From: Cotesia glomerata
Lineage: Eukaryota; Arthropoda; Insecta; Hymenoptera; Braconidae
Assembly (NCBI RefSeq): GCF_020080835.1
Contig: NC_058159.1
Location: 25,454,474 to 25,518,473 of the forward strand
Length of the DNA: 64,000 bases
Reading direction: 5' to 3'
This document shows, piece by piece, positions 14,140 through 26,422 of the stretch. Both the position numbers and the translations under genes were made by a program. The first letter of the stretch is position 1, and every line of letters starts with the position of its first letter. The notes under the pieces were generated by a model. That model made no database searches. It worked only from the letters and a program-made list of their open reading frames with translations, and was not told where the DNA came from.

Positions 14140-17100
14140 GATCGTGACGGCGATTCACGATATAGGTCTTCGTATCGCCGACGTGGCGCCTACGATTCCC
14201 CGATCGATAAAGCCGACCAACCCAGCCAGCCAGCCAGACAACTCTTGCTCTTGCTCTGCAAAAGTGCCCCTTACTCTTCTCATTCTCATTTTATTTATTT
14301 GTGTGTCTTTCTATTCTATTCCTCCCCATCTTTTCATCAGTATCTCCTTCTTCTCCTCTTCATGTATTCCTCTCCCCTTCTTTAACTGTTCATCCCCTGT
14401 TTTACTTCATTTTTTTCTGGCCATTTTTTTTATCTCCTATGTCCATTTTTTTCTCCTCTTTAGGCCGATAATCTCGTTGACTGGCCGAGGCCCTCGTATA
14501 AAATAATACAAGACACTCGTTATCTAGCCCCTTGGTTATTTTCGAGACGATATTTCGATTTATATGTTTATATATATAAAGACAAGAGTCGGTAGGCCAA
14601 AACAGATTGAGAAAATTCAATTGATACTTGCAGGATTTTTATCGGGTATAAAATCCGCTGAGCTTGTGTTAGCTCGATTTATGGGAGGGCTGAATTGTAA
14701 TTGTCTTGTTGCCGGGGGAGAGATTAAAGAAACTGAAATTATGGAGTATGGGTTGATTTAGATTGTTAGATATAGTTTAAAATGTGATGTGCTGTGAAGA
14801 AAAGTTATCTTTGACTTTGACTTTGCATGAAAATTTTATCGGGAAGAAAATATGCCAGAAGATAAATATATTGAATTCAAACAAATCGTGTAGTATCTAT
14901 TCTTTATCTCATGAAGTTCGGATTTTTGTATTTCTTTCATTACTCATGTCATATGTCCGTAGATTTATTTTCTTCATTGGATTCAAAAGTTTCTTTAGCT
15001 TGACTATTTATTGCCGGGTAAATGTCCCAAAAATTACATTTGCTTGGAAAAAACGATCACTCATGGGGAATAATCGTTTTTTGATAGATACCAATGTTTT
15101 CTTAACTTTGGAGTATTCAAAATTGTTTGAAAATTTTTGTAGACAGGACTAAATAAAAGATTTTTTAAGTTTTTTGTTTTGATTCAAATACAAAAATAAA
15201 ATTTTCACTCTACAGAAATTTCATACCATTTTTGCACCGATATTTTTTATTGTATTGTATTAACTATTGAAAAAATTCATCTTTCTTTAAATTTATATTT
15301 TATTTTCGAAAAATAATTTTTTTGTTACTCTGAAGGTAATCAAAAAATAAGAAATTCAGCGCATTTGACCAAAAACAATACTTCTTCAAGTATCCCATTT
15401 TGCCCCTCCTTTATAAATAAAATTTATTTACTTTAGCTGAATTTTGATAACTCGGTATTGTAAGTTCATGGACAATTTCCGCAGAGTATAAATTTAAAAT
15501 GCAAATTTTACTGTAAATTGCTTGAGACATTTCATGAAAATTCAAAAGATAATTATTAACGGTGTGTATTACACTTGCATTTTGCTGAAAAATTAAAATA
15601 GTGACGTTGTTAGTAACTAAATATTAATGAGAATGCCTTGATAAGAAGAATCTCACAAAAACTCGGAAAATTAATTCTTTGCTTTCTTTTTCTCAAGAAT
15701 TTCTTTAGAATTTTATCTTGCTTTTATTCATAAAGAATTTTACTAGAAGCTTTTATGTTCCTGAGCAACATTTATTACTTAACTTCACACTCATAAAATT
15801 TAGGAAGAAAGTATGTCAACAAAATAACTAAATTTCTATAGTATAACGCTTTCAATGGGTGCGAACTATCAAATACATTCGTTATTACGTAAATAACACA
15901 TACTTGCATATTTGTACGTTACATAATTCACAGGGTGTATTCTAAAAGCACCCTATAGCAGTACTTTCAAAAGTGTTGATATGAAAAGTCTTACGTAATA
16001 AAAAGATATACTATTCCTAGATGTACTCGCTAAAGTAATTTTCAGAGCAAACCTTACAGAAACTAAAAAACACTTAAAAATTTTTACGACTTTAAAGCTT
16101 TCTATTACACCTTTAGAAAAGTTGAACAGTGTAATTTGCCATTTCAAATGTACTTTTAGATTGAACTTTAACTATTTAAAAAAAATATTTTCCAAACTTA
16201 TCATTTTTACATTTCGCATTTGTTCTTTTGAAGCAGCGCTAGATGAATAACTGTAATATTTTAATGTTTGTTTTTTTCTGTCTAAAAGAGTAATAAATTA
16301 TTTTAATTTATTGAAACATTTTAAGCTCAAAACACTTATAGTTAGTTTTCTCTAAAGGTTATAGGACGTCTTCGTTGAAGGTGCGCGGAGTCTTGAATGA
16401 CGTATCAGAACATGCATCAGAGAAAAAGTTTGAAAATTAATTTTTGGCGTCAATGATGAAAGATAAAAAAATTAGTAGCCCAGTATTGGCATTAAAAAAT
16501 TTTTTAAGTAACAGGTGACGGTAAAAAAATTACACTTGCAATTTTTTTTTTTACACAATTAATTAAAAAAATTTTTTCCCATGCAACCAAAAAGTTAAGT
16601 GTATTTAATATTAAATATACTTTATTTTAGTGTGCAGATTGTTTATAACTACAGTAAAAATAAGTCAACTTATATTAATGGGTTAAATTAAAATAAATCC
16701 ATATGTAAATACGCTTAATAAATAAATAAATGGCTGTCATAGAGGAATGGACATAAATTAATGTTGATATACTTTCTCGGCATTATCACTATGAAATTTC
16801 ACCCTCGTATTTGTACTCCCAACTATAAGCTTCTCTCACGTATATATTATACGGTACCTATTTGCGTACAAGCATGCAAGTAAAAGTGTTGTACAGACAT
16901 ATGCCATGTATAGTGGCAAGCAATAGTGGTATTTCTATCTCGGCTGACCGTAACGTAACGCACTAGCACTAGCACATTCTATCACATTGTGTAGGGATAG
17001 GTATAATAATTTTACTTCACAAGGAAATGTGTATTGAAACCCAGTGAATTCACACGCTTATTTGAACAGAAATGAAGCCACAAGAGTACCAGTCAACAAA

Positions 17101-17504
17101 GAGGACGTCAATGCTAATGTATCTCAATTAAAATCTGTATCCAACTTTTTTAACAAATAATTCTCGACATATATTTATGCTCGTAATCAAAATAGTAATT
17201 ATGATCATCCTCGTCCTGGTTCATTACTGTAAATTATAATATTTTATCGGGCGAGTAACTGGGGATAAAATTTATAAATATCGTCAAAAAATAAATAAAT
17301 TTACATTTGGATTCAAGCCAGAGTTAATTAAATATTCACTAAAGTAATTGGTCTACTTTTAAGCGCGTAGTCAAGCACTGTAAATTAAACGATGCATTAT
17401 TGGAATTGAAATTATAAAGACTCGAGCTTTGAGAGATAATTGCTGTATGGACTGAAAAATTACAGTAGATATTAGCAGAGTGTTTTATGAATTATTTTTA
17501 ATTT
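14136..17504. other. Non-coding region with a solo repeat end
   Basis: A GC-richer patch follows the TA tract (14140-14300, including GCCAGCCAGCCAG), then pyrimidine-rich sequence to 14460. Around 15384-15410 there is TATCCCATTTTGCCCCTCC, an isolated end of the same repeat family as 8665-10214. The 122-codon frame at 14784-15152 has no recognisable domain. The remainder is AT-rich with nothing clear. Confidence 0.5.
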
Positions 17505-17900
17505 TTGAAAAAATTTACTCCAATTCTTTAATGTAAAAATTATTTGTAAAATTTTCAATTAAAAATTCTGAGTTAAATATTGAAGATATGCAAAAAAATT
17601 TCAAAAATCCTTTTTTACAGGAAATTTAATTGCTTACAAAAACAGCCTCTATAAATTTTATCTTATCTCTGATCATTCAACCAGAATTAAAATTTTTTGA
17701 GCCAAATCAATATTTTTTTCAAAAAATTTTAACTCGAATTTCTGGCTAAAATATTGGAGATGAAAAAAATCATAAGACTTTTTTTTATAGGAAATTTGAT
17801 TTTCTACAGAAAAATTTTCCATTAATTTTTCCATATCTCTCGTTCCTTGGCCAGAATTTAATTTAGAAGACTTTATTCGAATTATTTTTATTTGTAAGGG
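17505..17900. repeat. Two tandem, diverged half-units of the 329-bp repeat family
   Basis: Two successive blocks each carry AATATTGRAGATR, then CTTTTTT with A/G, then GGAAATTTAAT or GGAAATTTGATTTTC, then TTACAAAAA or CTACAGAAAA, then a TATCTC word. They match in order the repeat at the window's right end and at 51.7 kb. The minus-strand frame over it is not a gene. Confidence 0.6.
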
Positions 17901-18237
17901 CGTAAAATTTTCTGCGGCACCGAAATAATTGTATAAAATGAAATAAAAATATTTTGACACCATATCAATTGTCGAGGAGAAGAATAAACTAATTTGCTGA
18001 TGTAAGAGGAAGTAACAAACAAAAGTTCAAGAGCACAAATGTTTGAGCGTTAATGTAGATTACTTTGTATCAAGTTAACTAGTAATTGAACAAGAGGATA
18101 ATTTAGCGTAAAATGAAAAATATAAAAATATTCTCACGCATATCGCATTTAATGACGCGGATCTGGTATTGTATGGGAGACAAACTATTATAGTATATCA
18201 TCAATGACATTTTAAACTAGTGTCAGAATAATCTGCT

Positions 18238-18269
<32 letters not shown>

Positions 18270-19039
18270 TATATTTTCTCATATAACACTTGACTTGAAA
18301 CACCCTGTACTGATGCTCCGTGTTGTAAACAGCAATGAATTTAATGAGAGTTTCCGTCGTCAGTGATGATGATGGGAATAAGTAATAACAACAACAACAA
18401 TACCAATAATAATAGTAATATAATAGTGTTCACGTGGACATTGATGCATGACATAACGTAACGACGTTGACGTCATTACACGGACGTCATTGACGGGTTT
18501 CGAGATAACATGTTCGAGGAAAGATCACCGTGACAATTACCCATGTCTTAGCTCACTCACATCCCGCATGCTGTCCGTTGTACCCGAGTAAACTACTCAA
18601 CTCTGTGGTGATTAATATATTAAGAGATGAGGCTATATTTATGTTTTCGACAAACTTGTTACGAAATTATCGAGTTTTATCTTAAAATAACAGAAACCTT
18701 CTTTTCTACTAGCAACCTCATTTTTTTTTTCGATCCACGAGTTGTCTTCTTTCCAATATTAAACTCAAATTTTACGAAAAAGTATTAGTCGTCAATTTAC
18801 TCTCGACTCCAAATTTTCTCAACTGGATAAAAGTTTCAATTAGTTTATTAAAACTCTTGTATTAAAAACAAAAAATTCCTCTTGCAAAATTTTACGTTCG
18901 ATTTTCATAAAACATTTTATTTCAGATAATATCGACTATCACCTCCAAAAATTGATCTTTATTCAAGTCATTAAATTATTTAATTTTAAGCCTTGATTAT
19001 GAAATTAAACACAAATTTTCATTAAATTTATTTATCGAC
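17901..19039. other. Non-coding region with clustered CRE-like sites
   Basis: (TA)n at 18238-18264, CAA/TAA repeats at 18385-18420, and a cluster of ACGTCA motifs at 18466-18495 with a full TGACGTCA at 18468-18475. No gene was recognised. The motif cluster could be a regulatory element or chance. Confidence 0.4.
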
Positions 19040-19177
19040 AATAGTATATTACATACCTAGGCCAGTAAAATAAGAAAAGTCTCAGATCACATGTAATTGT
19101 TGGCGGAGGCGAAGCCGAGGTTGACAAACATGTGATCTGAGGCTTTACTTTTTACTGGCCAAGGTATGTATACTATT
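19040..19177. repeat. 138-bp palindromic element (foldback)
   Basis: The left arm 19060-19094 (GGCCAGTAAAA ... CTCAGATCACATGT) pairs with the right arm 19128-19160, and the flanks AATAGTAT/ATACTATT extend the stem. The loop contains GGAGGCGAAGCCGAGG. It is a compact foldback sequence with no coding capacity. Confidence 0.75.
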
Positions 19178-19266
19178 TTTCTGCTCGACGTAGCCGGAAT
19201 GTGGCAACTTTGTTAAGCGCAGCGGCCAGAAAGTTGCCACTTTCCAGCCGGAGGGCAGAAAATATT
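19175..19266. repeat. Second adjacent foldback sequence, about 90 bp
   Basis: Outer arms ATTTTTCTGC/GCAGAAAATAT and the perfect inner stem GTGGCAACTTT (19201-19211)/AAAGTTGCCAC (19230-19240) abut the previous palindrome. It is GC-richer than the surroundings. It may be part of the same mobile unit. Confidence 0.65.
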
Positions 19267-20994
19267 ATTTATATACAAAAAAAAAGGCTTACTTAAGCCT
19301 TAAGTAAAAATTTTCTTCACTCAAAATAATTGTCTTCATAAATATTTTCTAGTCAAAAAATATTAACTTCTACTTTAAATCATGACTTGGACAAGTAAAC
19401 GTTCCAGACTTTAACACGAGATTACCCTAGTACGAGTCCAGATTTTTTTCATCAAGTATTTACATATAAAATAGTGTTTCGAAGTCTGTAATGAGTCCCT
19501 AACACTATTAATTTCTGCTCAAGAATTAATTTTTTTCGTGTAGATAAAAAATTAACCGATCAATAAAAAAAATTAAATTCAAAAATTTTATGTGAAAGTT
19601 TTTAATTAAAAAATTTAATTTATTTTGAAACAACCATGCGAGAATGGTTTCAAAATAATTTTCTTCGTTAAAAATAGCTTTTCATAAAATCAAATTATTT
19701 TTTCCATCAACGTGTTGACCATCCACTGGAAGGTAATTTTGGTATCAAAAGTTGTGTCTAGGGTGCAATTCAGCGGTTCGATTCCCATCAACCACAATTT
19801 ATGTTTTTATCAATGGAATTTAGTGTCCAAAGCAGGAAATCGAGTACTCAAAGAGAGTCTGTGGATGAAATGGCGATCGACATGAAGCGCGGTTATGATA
19901 AAATTTGAAGTTTATGGGTATTACTGAGTTTATGCTGACACATGCGGTATATTAACAATAAAGTAAATTGAATCAAGGCTGTGATGAATAGTGGATTGTC
20001 GTTATAAATATCATTTGTAAGCATGCAAATCGTGTACATCACACGCGATTGTCAGGGCTAATAGGATCGCGATTGAAAAACGACCGGAGAGGACAGAGAA
20101 GACGTGTAATTCGATTGACCTCTCTTCGTCTCCGTCATTCATTATCAGATCACTATCGCTATGAAAAAGTTATAAAGTTATTCAACGTGCTAGCACACTC
20201 TATTTTAAATTACTTCTTTCATATAAATTCAGAGAAATAAATTTTCTTTTTCAAAAATAGAGCAATTAAATTAATAATCTTTGATTATATATTCTGATTG
20301 CTCTTGGCAGTTTTTCGTTTTCTTCATCGTCGTGGTTGTCGTTGTAGTCGTTGGGTTGTCGTTCGTCGATCGAAAGAGACTGCGCTTGCGCGTTTCATGC
20401 ATTTCAATAGTGCATATGTAATATCTTACTACATATGTACCCTATACTTGATGTGTACCATGGACTAACATGATGTGCACCATAAATTACAGTTATATAT
20501 CTCAAGAAGTACATCCTGCATGTATACTATCTATGTATAACAATAATACAACTTATATTATATATAACTTGACGCTGTACAACCTCTACCTCTAACTTTA
20601 TACCTTCATACTTCATCTGTATTATGCACTTGCTCCCGCATGGCTCGTCGGACCGCGAGTCAGACTACTTGAAGGACAAGGTGACGTTAATATAAGTCGA
20701 TAAATAAAAGCTCTGTAGTTTATAATTAAATCTCTAACTTTGTCTAATATTATTAAATTATTCGTGATTTTGTTTGTTATGCAAAACATCAATCTTCTTG
20801 TGATCCAGTCAGCCATCAATCATCCACTTATATCAACAATAACAACAACATTAGCGATAATAAGTACATTAATAATTAAATAAAAATAAATTTTAGAATA
20901 ATAATATAATTTCATTATTATTCTTATAAAATTTATTGTTATTTAATTATTAATGTACTTATTAAAAAACAAGTTTTTCTATGTAAATAACATT
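19267..20994. other. Non-coding region
   Basis: AT-rich DNA with less AT-rich patches near 20050-20200 and 20620-20690. A B-box-like word GGTTCGATTCC at about 19773 lacks a convincing tRNA fold. No protein gene was recognised. Confidence 0.45.
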
Positions 20995-22131
20995 CACGGA
21001 AAAAAAAATTTCGTTCTGGTAACGTAACTGTAGAGTTACCACAACTATACACAGTTTACTGTTCGTTGTAGAGTTACAGTAACAAAATGTTATTTAGTTC
21101 TGATAACTCAATGTTGTTGAGCTCTCAGAGCTCTACGGGATTGTTCTCAGAGCTAAACGGTATTGCCAGGGTGCGAAGTATATGGTGGGGAGAGCTAGCG
21201 CTGACTACCACTTTTACGTGTAAATGTTATGGGAAGAGCATGATTTAACGCTAATGGCGGCCACTGGAACTAAATTACTCCGTTTGATTTAACATAGGAA
21301 AAGCATGAAAATTGAGGGCAGCACCATCGTGCACCTAGCCAATAGTTGGGAGCGCTCTACGTTGTGCAGTAGTGGAGTGCGCTGACATATTTCATAACCT
21401 TCTAAAATGATAAACAGAATTATTTCGTTACTAATCTATATTATTAAAAATATATGAGGAAAATTAAGTTCCTAATTTATTTATTTAAGGAAATAGGTTT
21501 TTTTTGTCAAATTGAATTTCGTTAGAACAGTTTTGTATTTATGGTTTTTTAAGGTACATTTGCAGTGACTGTTAATTTAATTTATTAGTTTAATATATTG
21601 TGATAAGTGATAAGTTATCGGAATACATTAAAAAGACCCCATTTAACACAAAATAAAATTTGTTTTCGTTTATTTATCTTTTCTTGTGTATATACGATAA
21701 TGATTTTATGTCTAATATTTATTGATATAATTAAGAAAATAAGATAATTTTGTGACGACCATATTTTTATTTAACAAATAATTTTTATTTGTAATATAAA
21801 TTCTATTATTATTTTATTTCTATTATAATACTATTCTTATTTGTCATATACAATTATTGTTGGCAATATAAATTCGTTCTGCCGCATTTATTTTTTAAAT
21901 TATCAATGCTAAATCGTAAAAAAAATTACTAAGCAGACTGCCAAAAATTTGTTATAGTCTCAGAACGATCCTGTAGAGTTGTGAGAGGTAAATAACGTTT
22001 AGCTCTCAGAGCTCAACGATGTAGAGTTGCAGGAGCCAAACGGTATTGTTACTATAAGAATACGTTAACCTACTGGAACTTTTTACAACTAACTACTATA
22101 GAGTTCCTATAGCAAAATTTTTTTCTCCGTG
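20995..22131. mobile_element. 1.14-kb inverted-repeat element with CACGG ends
   Basis: Starts CACGGAAAAAAAAATTTCG and ends with the approximate inverse AAAATTTTTTTCTCCGTG. Sub-terminal sequences hold repeated GTAGAGTT and CAGAGCTC/GAGCTCTC words in both halves. The centre (21180-21420) is less AT-rich but has no transposase-like frame. Confidence 0.6.
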
Positions 22132-22793
22132 TAGTTATAATGACAGATGAGTTAATAATTATTAATTAGGTACCCACTTAATCAATTATCATCTAGGAAA
22201 AGGATGTAACACTTGGAGGCGTACTGAACGATGATTCTTAATCAGGTTTACAGCGGAAAATAAAGACTCCCCTGAGGATTAATTGCATCCTCATGCATGA
22301 CATTGTGAAATTAGCATTTATATTGCTCGTTAAAATGCATTTGTCGACTTTAAATTTTTAAGTTCCCACTTCATTATTATTATTATTACTTCAACTCTAT
22401 GACTTTCCTTTATTTTTACCCAATTCTATAAATTATAGAAACGTAATATCTATTATGTAATTGATTAAATTGCATTTGTGCGGTCTAATTTACCTGCGAT
22501 ATTAAAATGATAATAATTATTATTATTAATAATCGTAATTGATACCATACATATATGTGATCTTTCGTCTTTTCGTCAACCACCAATTATATATACAATT
22601 TTGGAAATTAAATTTACAATTATCGTGATTAATTTTGACGTGTATTCATAAAACCTCGAATCTTCATAAATTTATTTTAAGAATAATTTATTTGTAAAAG
22701 TTTCTTGATTGCTTTCTGTCAATAGAATAATTTGATGAATACATAATCAATTATTGTAAAACTGAAATTTATTTTAATGGAATGGGATATAAG
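22132..22793. other. AT-rich non-coding region
   Basis: AT-rich DNA with (TTA)n/(TAA)n tracts at 22375-22390 and 22510-22535. Nothing else was seen. Confidence 0.5.
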
Positions 22794-23533
22794 TTAAGGG
22801 GGATGGCCACTGTGAGGATCGAAAAAATAGGTGATTTTCGGGAATTTTTTTGACTGGGATAATAAAGGAATTCGGGGATTGGGTTTTTTTGTTTTATAAA
22901 GTGTAAATTGCAGATTATTCTCCTAAATTTTTATCCAAAAATATCATGTTGTTACAAAGTTATTAGCATTTTTGTGGAGCACCAAAAAAATTTCCCCCTC
23001 CCTTATACGATCTCTAACTCAAAAACGGATTATCTAAAATAAAAAAACGAAAGAGCGCTGTAATCTGCATGCGTGTGGTTATCGTTGCACGTAGGGGATT
23101 TTGAAAATTTGGATTTAAAAAAAAATGGCGACATATTAAAAATTTTTTCGTTTTTTTTCCTCATTTTTTTGGATTCAAACAGCCCTAAAAAATCTTAAAA
23201 ATCAAAATTTCCAAAATCCCCTACGTGCAACTATAGCTACTGAATAGACGAATACGGGAGAAAAAAAAAGTTGCAAATCGGTTCATATTTATGTGAATTA
23301 CATTTTTCATCAGTTCAAAAAAAGTAGTTTCGAGAAAAACGCGTTTTCGTCGGAGTGCCGCGCGTGTAAAGTCATTTGACGTGCTGTCACAAAAATGACT
23401 ATAACTCGAAAAATATTCGGAATTTTGATACCAAACTCTAGATACATATTTTTGAATCTATAAACTTGGATTTAATAAAAAAAAAAAAAAATTTTTTTTT
23501 TTTTTGAAATTTCACAGTGGCCATCCCCCTTAA
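22794..23533. mobile_element. 740-bp piggyBac-type MITE with TTAA target sites
   Basis: Both ends carry the perfect 18-bp inverted repeat GGGGGATGGCCACTGTGA (22798-22815) and its complement (ending 23529), each bounded by TTAA. Exact TTAA flanks are the hallmark of piggyBac-superfamily insertion. There is no transposase frame, so it is a non-autonomous copy. Confidence 0.8.
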
Positions 23534-25529
23534 AAAATGAAACTTTTATTGAATAACTTTAAAATTTTTATGTTAATTTTCGAGAAATTTATAAAAAATG
23601 AAATTCTAAAATTTAACTTATATTTCCATTTACATAGTTTTGCTCAACTTTTCTTCCATCAATATACTTAACAGAAAAACATTTAAAACTGAACAACTCA
23701 TCTCTCAAAGTTCACAATCCTTCAGGCGAAAAGTTTTGATGATTGTTCTTTATCTTTAAATGCTTCCAAAGTCGGCCAGCTCAACTTTTTATCAAATCAA
23801 ATAATGGAAGTCTTCGACACAGTAATAGGGAACGTTTCACCAATTAAATAATTATGAAAAACTTATACCTAGAATTATATCTTTCATTCATTCTTCAATT
23901 ATTAAACATCAAAGTATATTGATCTCCATATATTTTACTTTAATCAATTCCGAAATAAAAATTCTATGAATCAAATAAAAAGAATTTCCAATGCGTTTAT
24001 CAAGATAATAATATTTGAAGCTTCATTTTTGTTCGATAAAAAAAAAATTAAACTGACATAAATTTTCTGAGGATATTATAATGAAAAAAGTGATGTAAAT
24101 TAAAATAATTGTAACAGTAAATTATCAGGGATGTGGAAAATTAACAGAATCTTAACAACATCACATTCTTATTTGTGCAACGATTCGACCATTTATTTGG
24201 TCTTCCAGGCATCTGAAAATTATACTTCTTACTATTACAATTTTAAATATGGATGATAATATTTTGATTGATTTAAATAATCTTATGATGTAAACACTGA
24301 TTTAACGAGCTTTTAAATTACCGTAAGCTGAAATTCATACAGACAACCTGAATAGAGAAGCTATTTCGATAAATTATGCGCCTAGTTTACTAAGCTGAGC
24401 TTACCCGACACGATGAAGATCGACAGAGCAGCGATGTTGTCTTATCGTCCAAGTGTCTCATGTTTCATTATCGAAAATTGTCTCCGTTGGATATCTGTAA
24501 TCATTATCACGGTGCCGTAATCGTTATCGTTAGAGAGAACATAACAGCGCTATCAAAGTTAATTTAGATTGGGTTAAATACTCTTGTTTGCATAACACTA
24601 AACTCTTGAAAATAGAAATAAAAAAAATATTACATGTCCATGATATGATACAAAGTTCAAAAAATAATTTTTACACTGAAAAATTTTTGAATCAAACCAA
24701 ATTTATTTGAATCAAGAAAAATTTTTTTCTTGAATAAAGTTAATTTTTTGTTTTTAGTGCAATTTTGACAATTATTGTGACAAAAGCAAGTAACAATTGG
24801 AATGAATAAATAATTTGTTGAATTATGCTCGGGATCTAGGTGATAAATTTAACGGTTCAATTTGTCTGTTTAAAGTGTCTATAATATGTGTCGTCTATCG
24901 TGTGACACACGAGACACATAACACGAAAGCGTGAGAAATGTGTGACGAAAATCTCAGTATATAGGTCTCTATTAAATAATATAACGTAACCGTGCGATTT
25001 ATATGGACGCATATATATGTCTGGCGTGCATTATGCAATTGTTAACTCGGTGGTAGAGTTAACCAAAAGCTCCGAAAACACCGCATTTCGTTCCTATCTC
25101 ATTCCCATACAGTTACACACGACTAAACTCCAGGAGTTTAAACTACTCCTATCTAATTCATCTAAAAGTTACTGGTTAAAGTTTCACCTGTGTTCCGCCG
25201 CTAATTGTACTTGCAAAAAATGTGTTGTACTCTAATTCTGATCTAACTATAAATTATTTTGCACACCTCAAAAGGGGTGCAATTTACTCTTTATTCCTGA
25301 AAATGATAATTTTAGGGATACTCATCTTAAATCATCTTTATTGTATGTCATTGTAGTTTGTAATGTCATTGTAATTTACAAGCTTTATATTACCGATGAG
25401 TATTTGATGAAAATAATTACTTATTCAATGAATTTTTTGATAAAATTTTACAATTAGTCTTTTTAATATAGTAGTTCGAACACTAAAAAACAAATTAGGA
25501 AAACGGTTGACCCTGAAGGCCATCCCTGC
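23534..25529. other. AT-rich non-coding region
   Basis: No recognised gene. The 72-codon frame at 25017-25235 shows no domain. A GTGTGACACAC/GAGACACATAACAC region near 24890-24920 is locally palindromic. Fragments of the AATCAAGAAAAATTTTT word family occur at 24670-24740. Confidence 0.45.
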
Positions 25530-26422
25530 AACTTCCCGCCAAGTCTATACCTAAACGCTTGAAATTGCACTTATGACGTTTTTGAGCTCTTCGAGCTCAT
25601 AAATACGATTCGTGTGTTATTTTGAGCTCTCCGAGCTCGAAAAATAGCTTTTGTATGCTTTTGAGCTCTTCGAGCTCAAAAATTTTATAGAAGTTTGATA
25701 AAACACTATTTTTTGAATTTTCAAATCGCAATAACTTCTGAATTAATGAACCGATTTTCACGCGGGTGGTGACATTCGACGCAGTTTCTTAAGCTTCATA
25801 AAGAATCTTCAAGTTTAAATTGATAGAACGAAAAATTTCGGAGTAATTCCGAAAAAACACTTTTTTTGGTTTTTTTCGGTTTTCTTTCGTTCACGCTATC
25901 TCTCGAACGAATCAACCGATTTTGACCGGATTAGTGGTGATCGACGGGGTTTTTCAAGCTCAAGGGCGGATTAGTTTTTGGAGTGGATCGATAGAGCCGT
26001 TTAAAAGTTATTCCAAAGAAACCACTTTCAAAAAAAAATTTTTTTCGATTTTTTTTTAGATTTTTCAAAATTTCTCAAAATCTATCGGTCCGAATCGATT
26101 CAAATTCATAGGAAATCTAAGTTTGAGGGAACTCTTTAGAACGCCGTTTGGTAGATTCCGATCGGTTCAATCGTTCAAAAGTTATAAGCGATTCACATAC
26201 TTACACACACACACACACACACGCACACGCGCGCGCATACATGCATACATACATACATACATAAATACATACAGACGTAGTGACAACCTCGCGGGGATAG
26301 TCAGGGAAGCTTTCTGTGTCCTTCAAACGTCGAGATCTGGTGAAAACTCGATTTTTGCAAAACGGGGTGAAAACAATAACTTCCCGATTTTTGAAAATCT
26401 TCGATTTTCTTAGCAGGAAGTT
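25530..26422. mobile_element. 893-bp inverted-repeat element carrying palindromic GAGCTC triplets
   Basis: Ends AACTTCCCGCCAAG and CTTAGCAGGAAGTT are imperfect inverted repeats. Inside are three 15-bp imperfect palindromes GAGCTCTYCGAGCTC at 25584, 25624 and 25663, about 40 bp apart, then a CCGATTTTGACCGG segment and an (AC)n/(ATAC)n run at 26202-26275. There is no transposase frame. The 96-codon frame at 26123-26413 is interrupted by simple repeat and is unlikely to be a gene. Confidence 0.55.

Noticed and set aside
14047..14506. 112- and 120-codon overlapping open frames after the TA tract
   Set aside because: One is built on the TA microsatellite (alternating Tyr-Ile). Both overlap in different frames and show no domain or splice support.
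19768..19792. tRNA-like B-box GGTTCGATTCC
   Set aside because: The T-arm pairing is poor and no A-box or cloverleaf could be built. At most a degenerate tRNA relic.
25584..25677. CRISPR-like array from the spaced GAGCTC repeats
   Set aside because: Only three short palindromes in a eukaryotic mobile element, with no cas genes and no uniform repeat/spacer structure.
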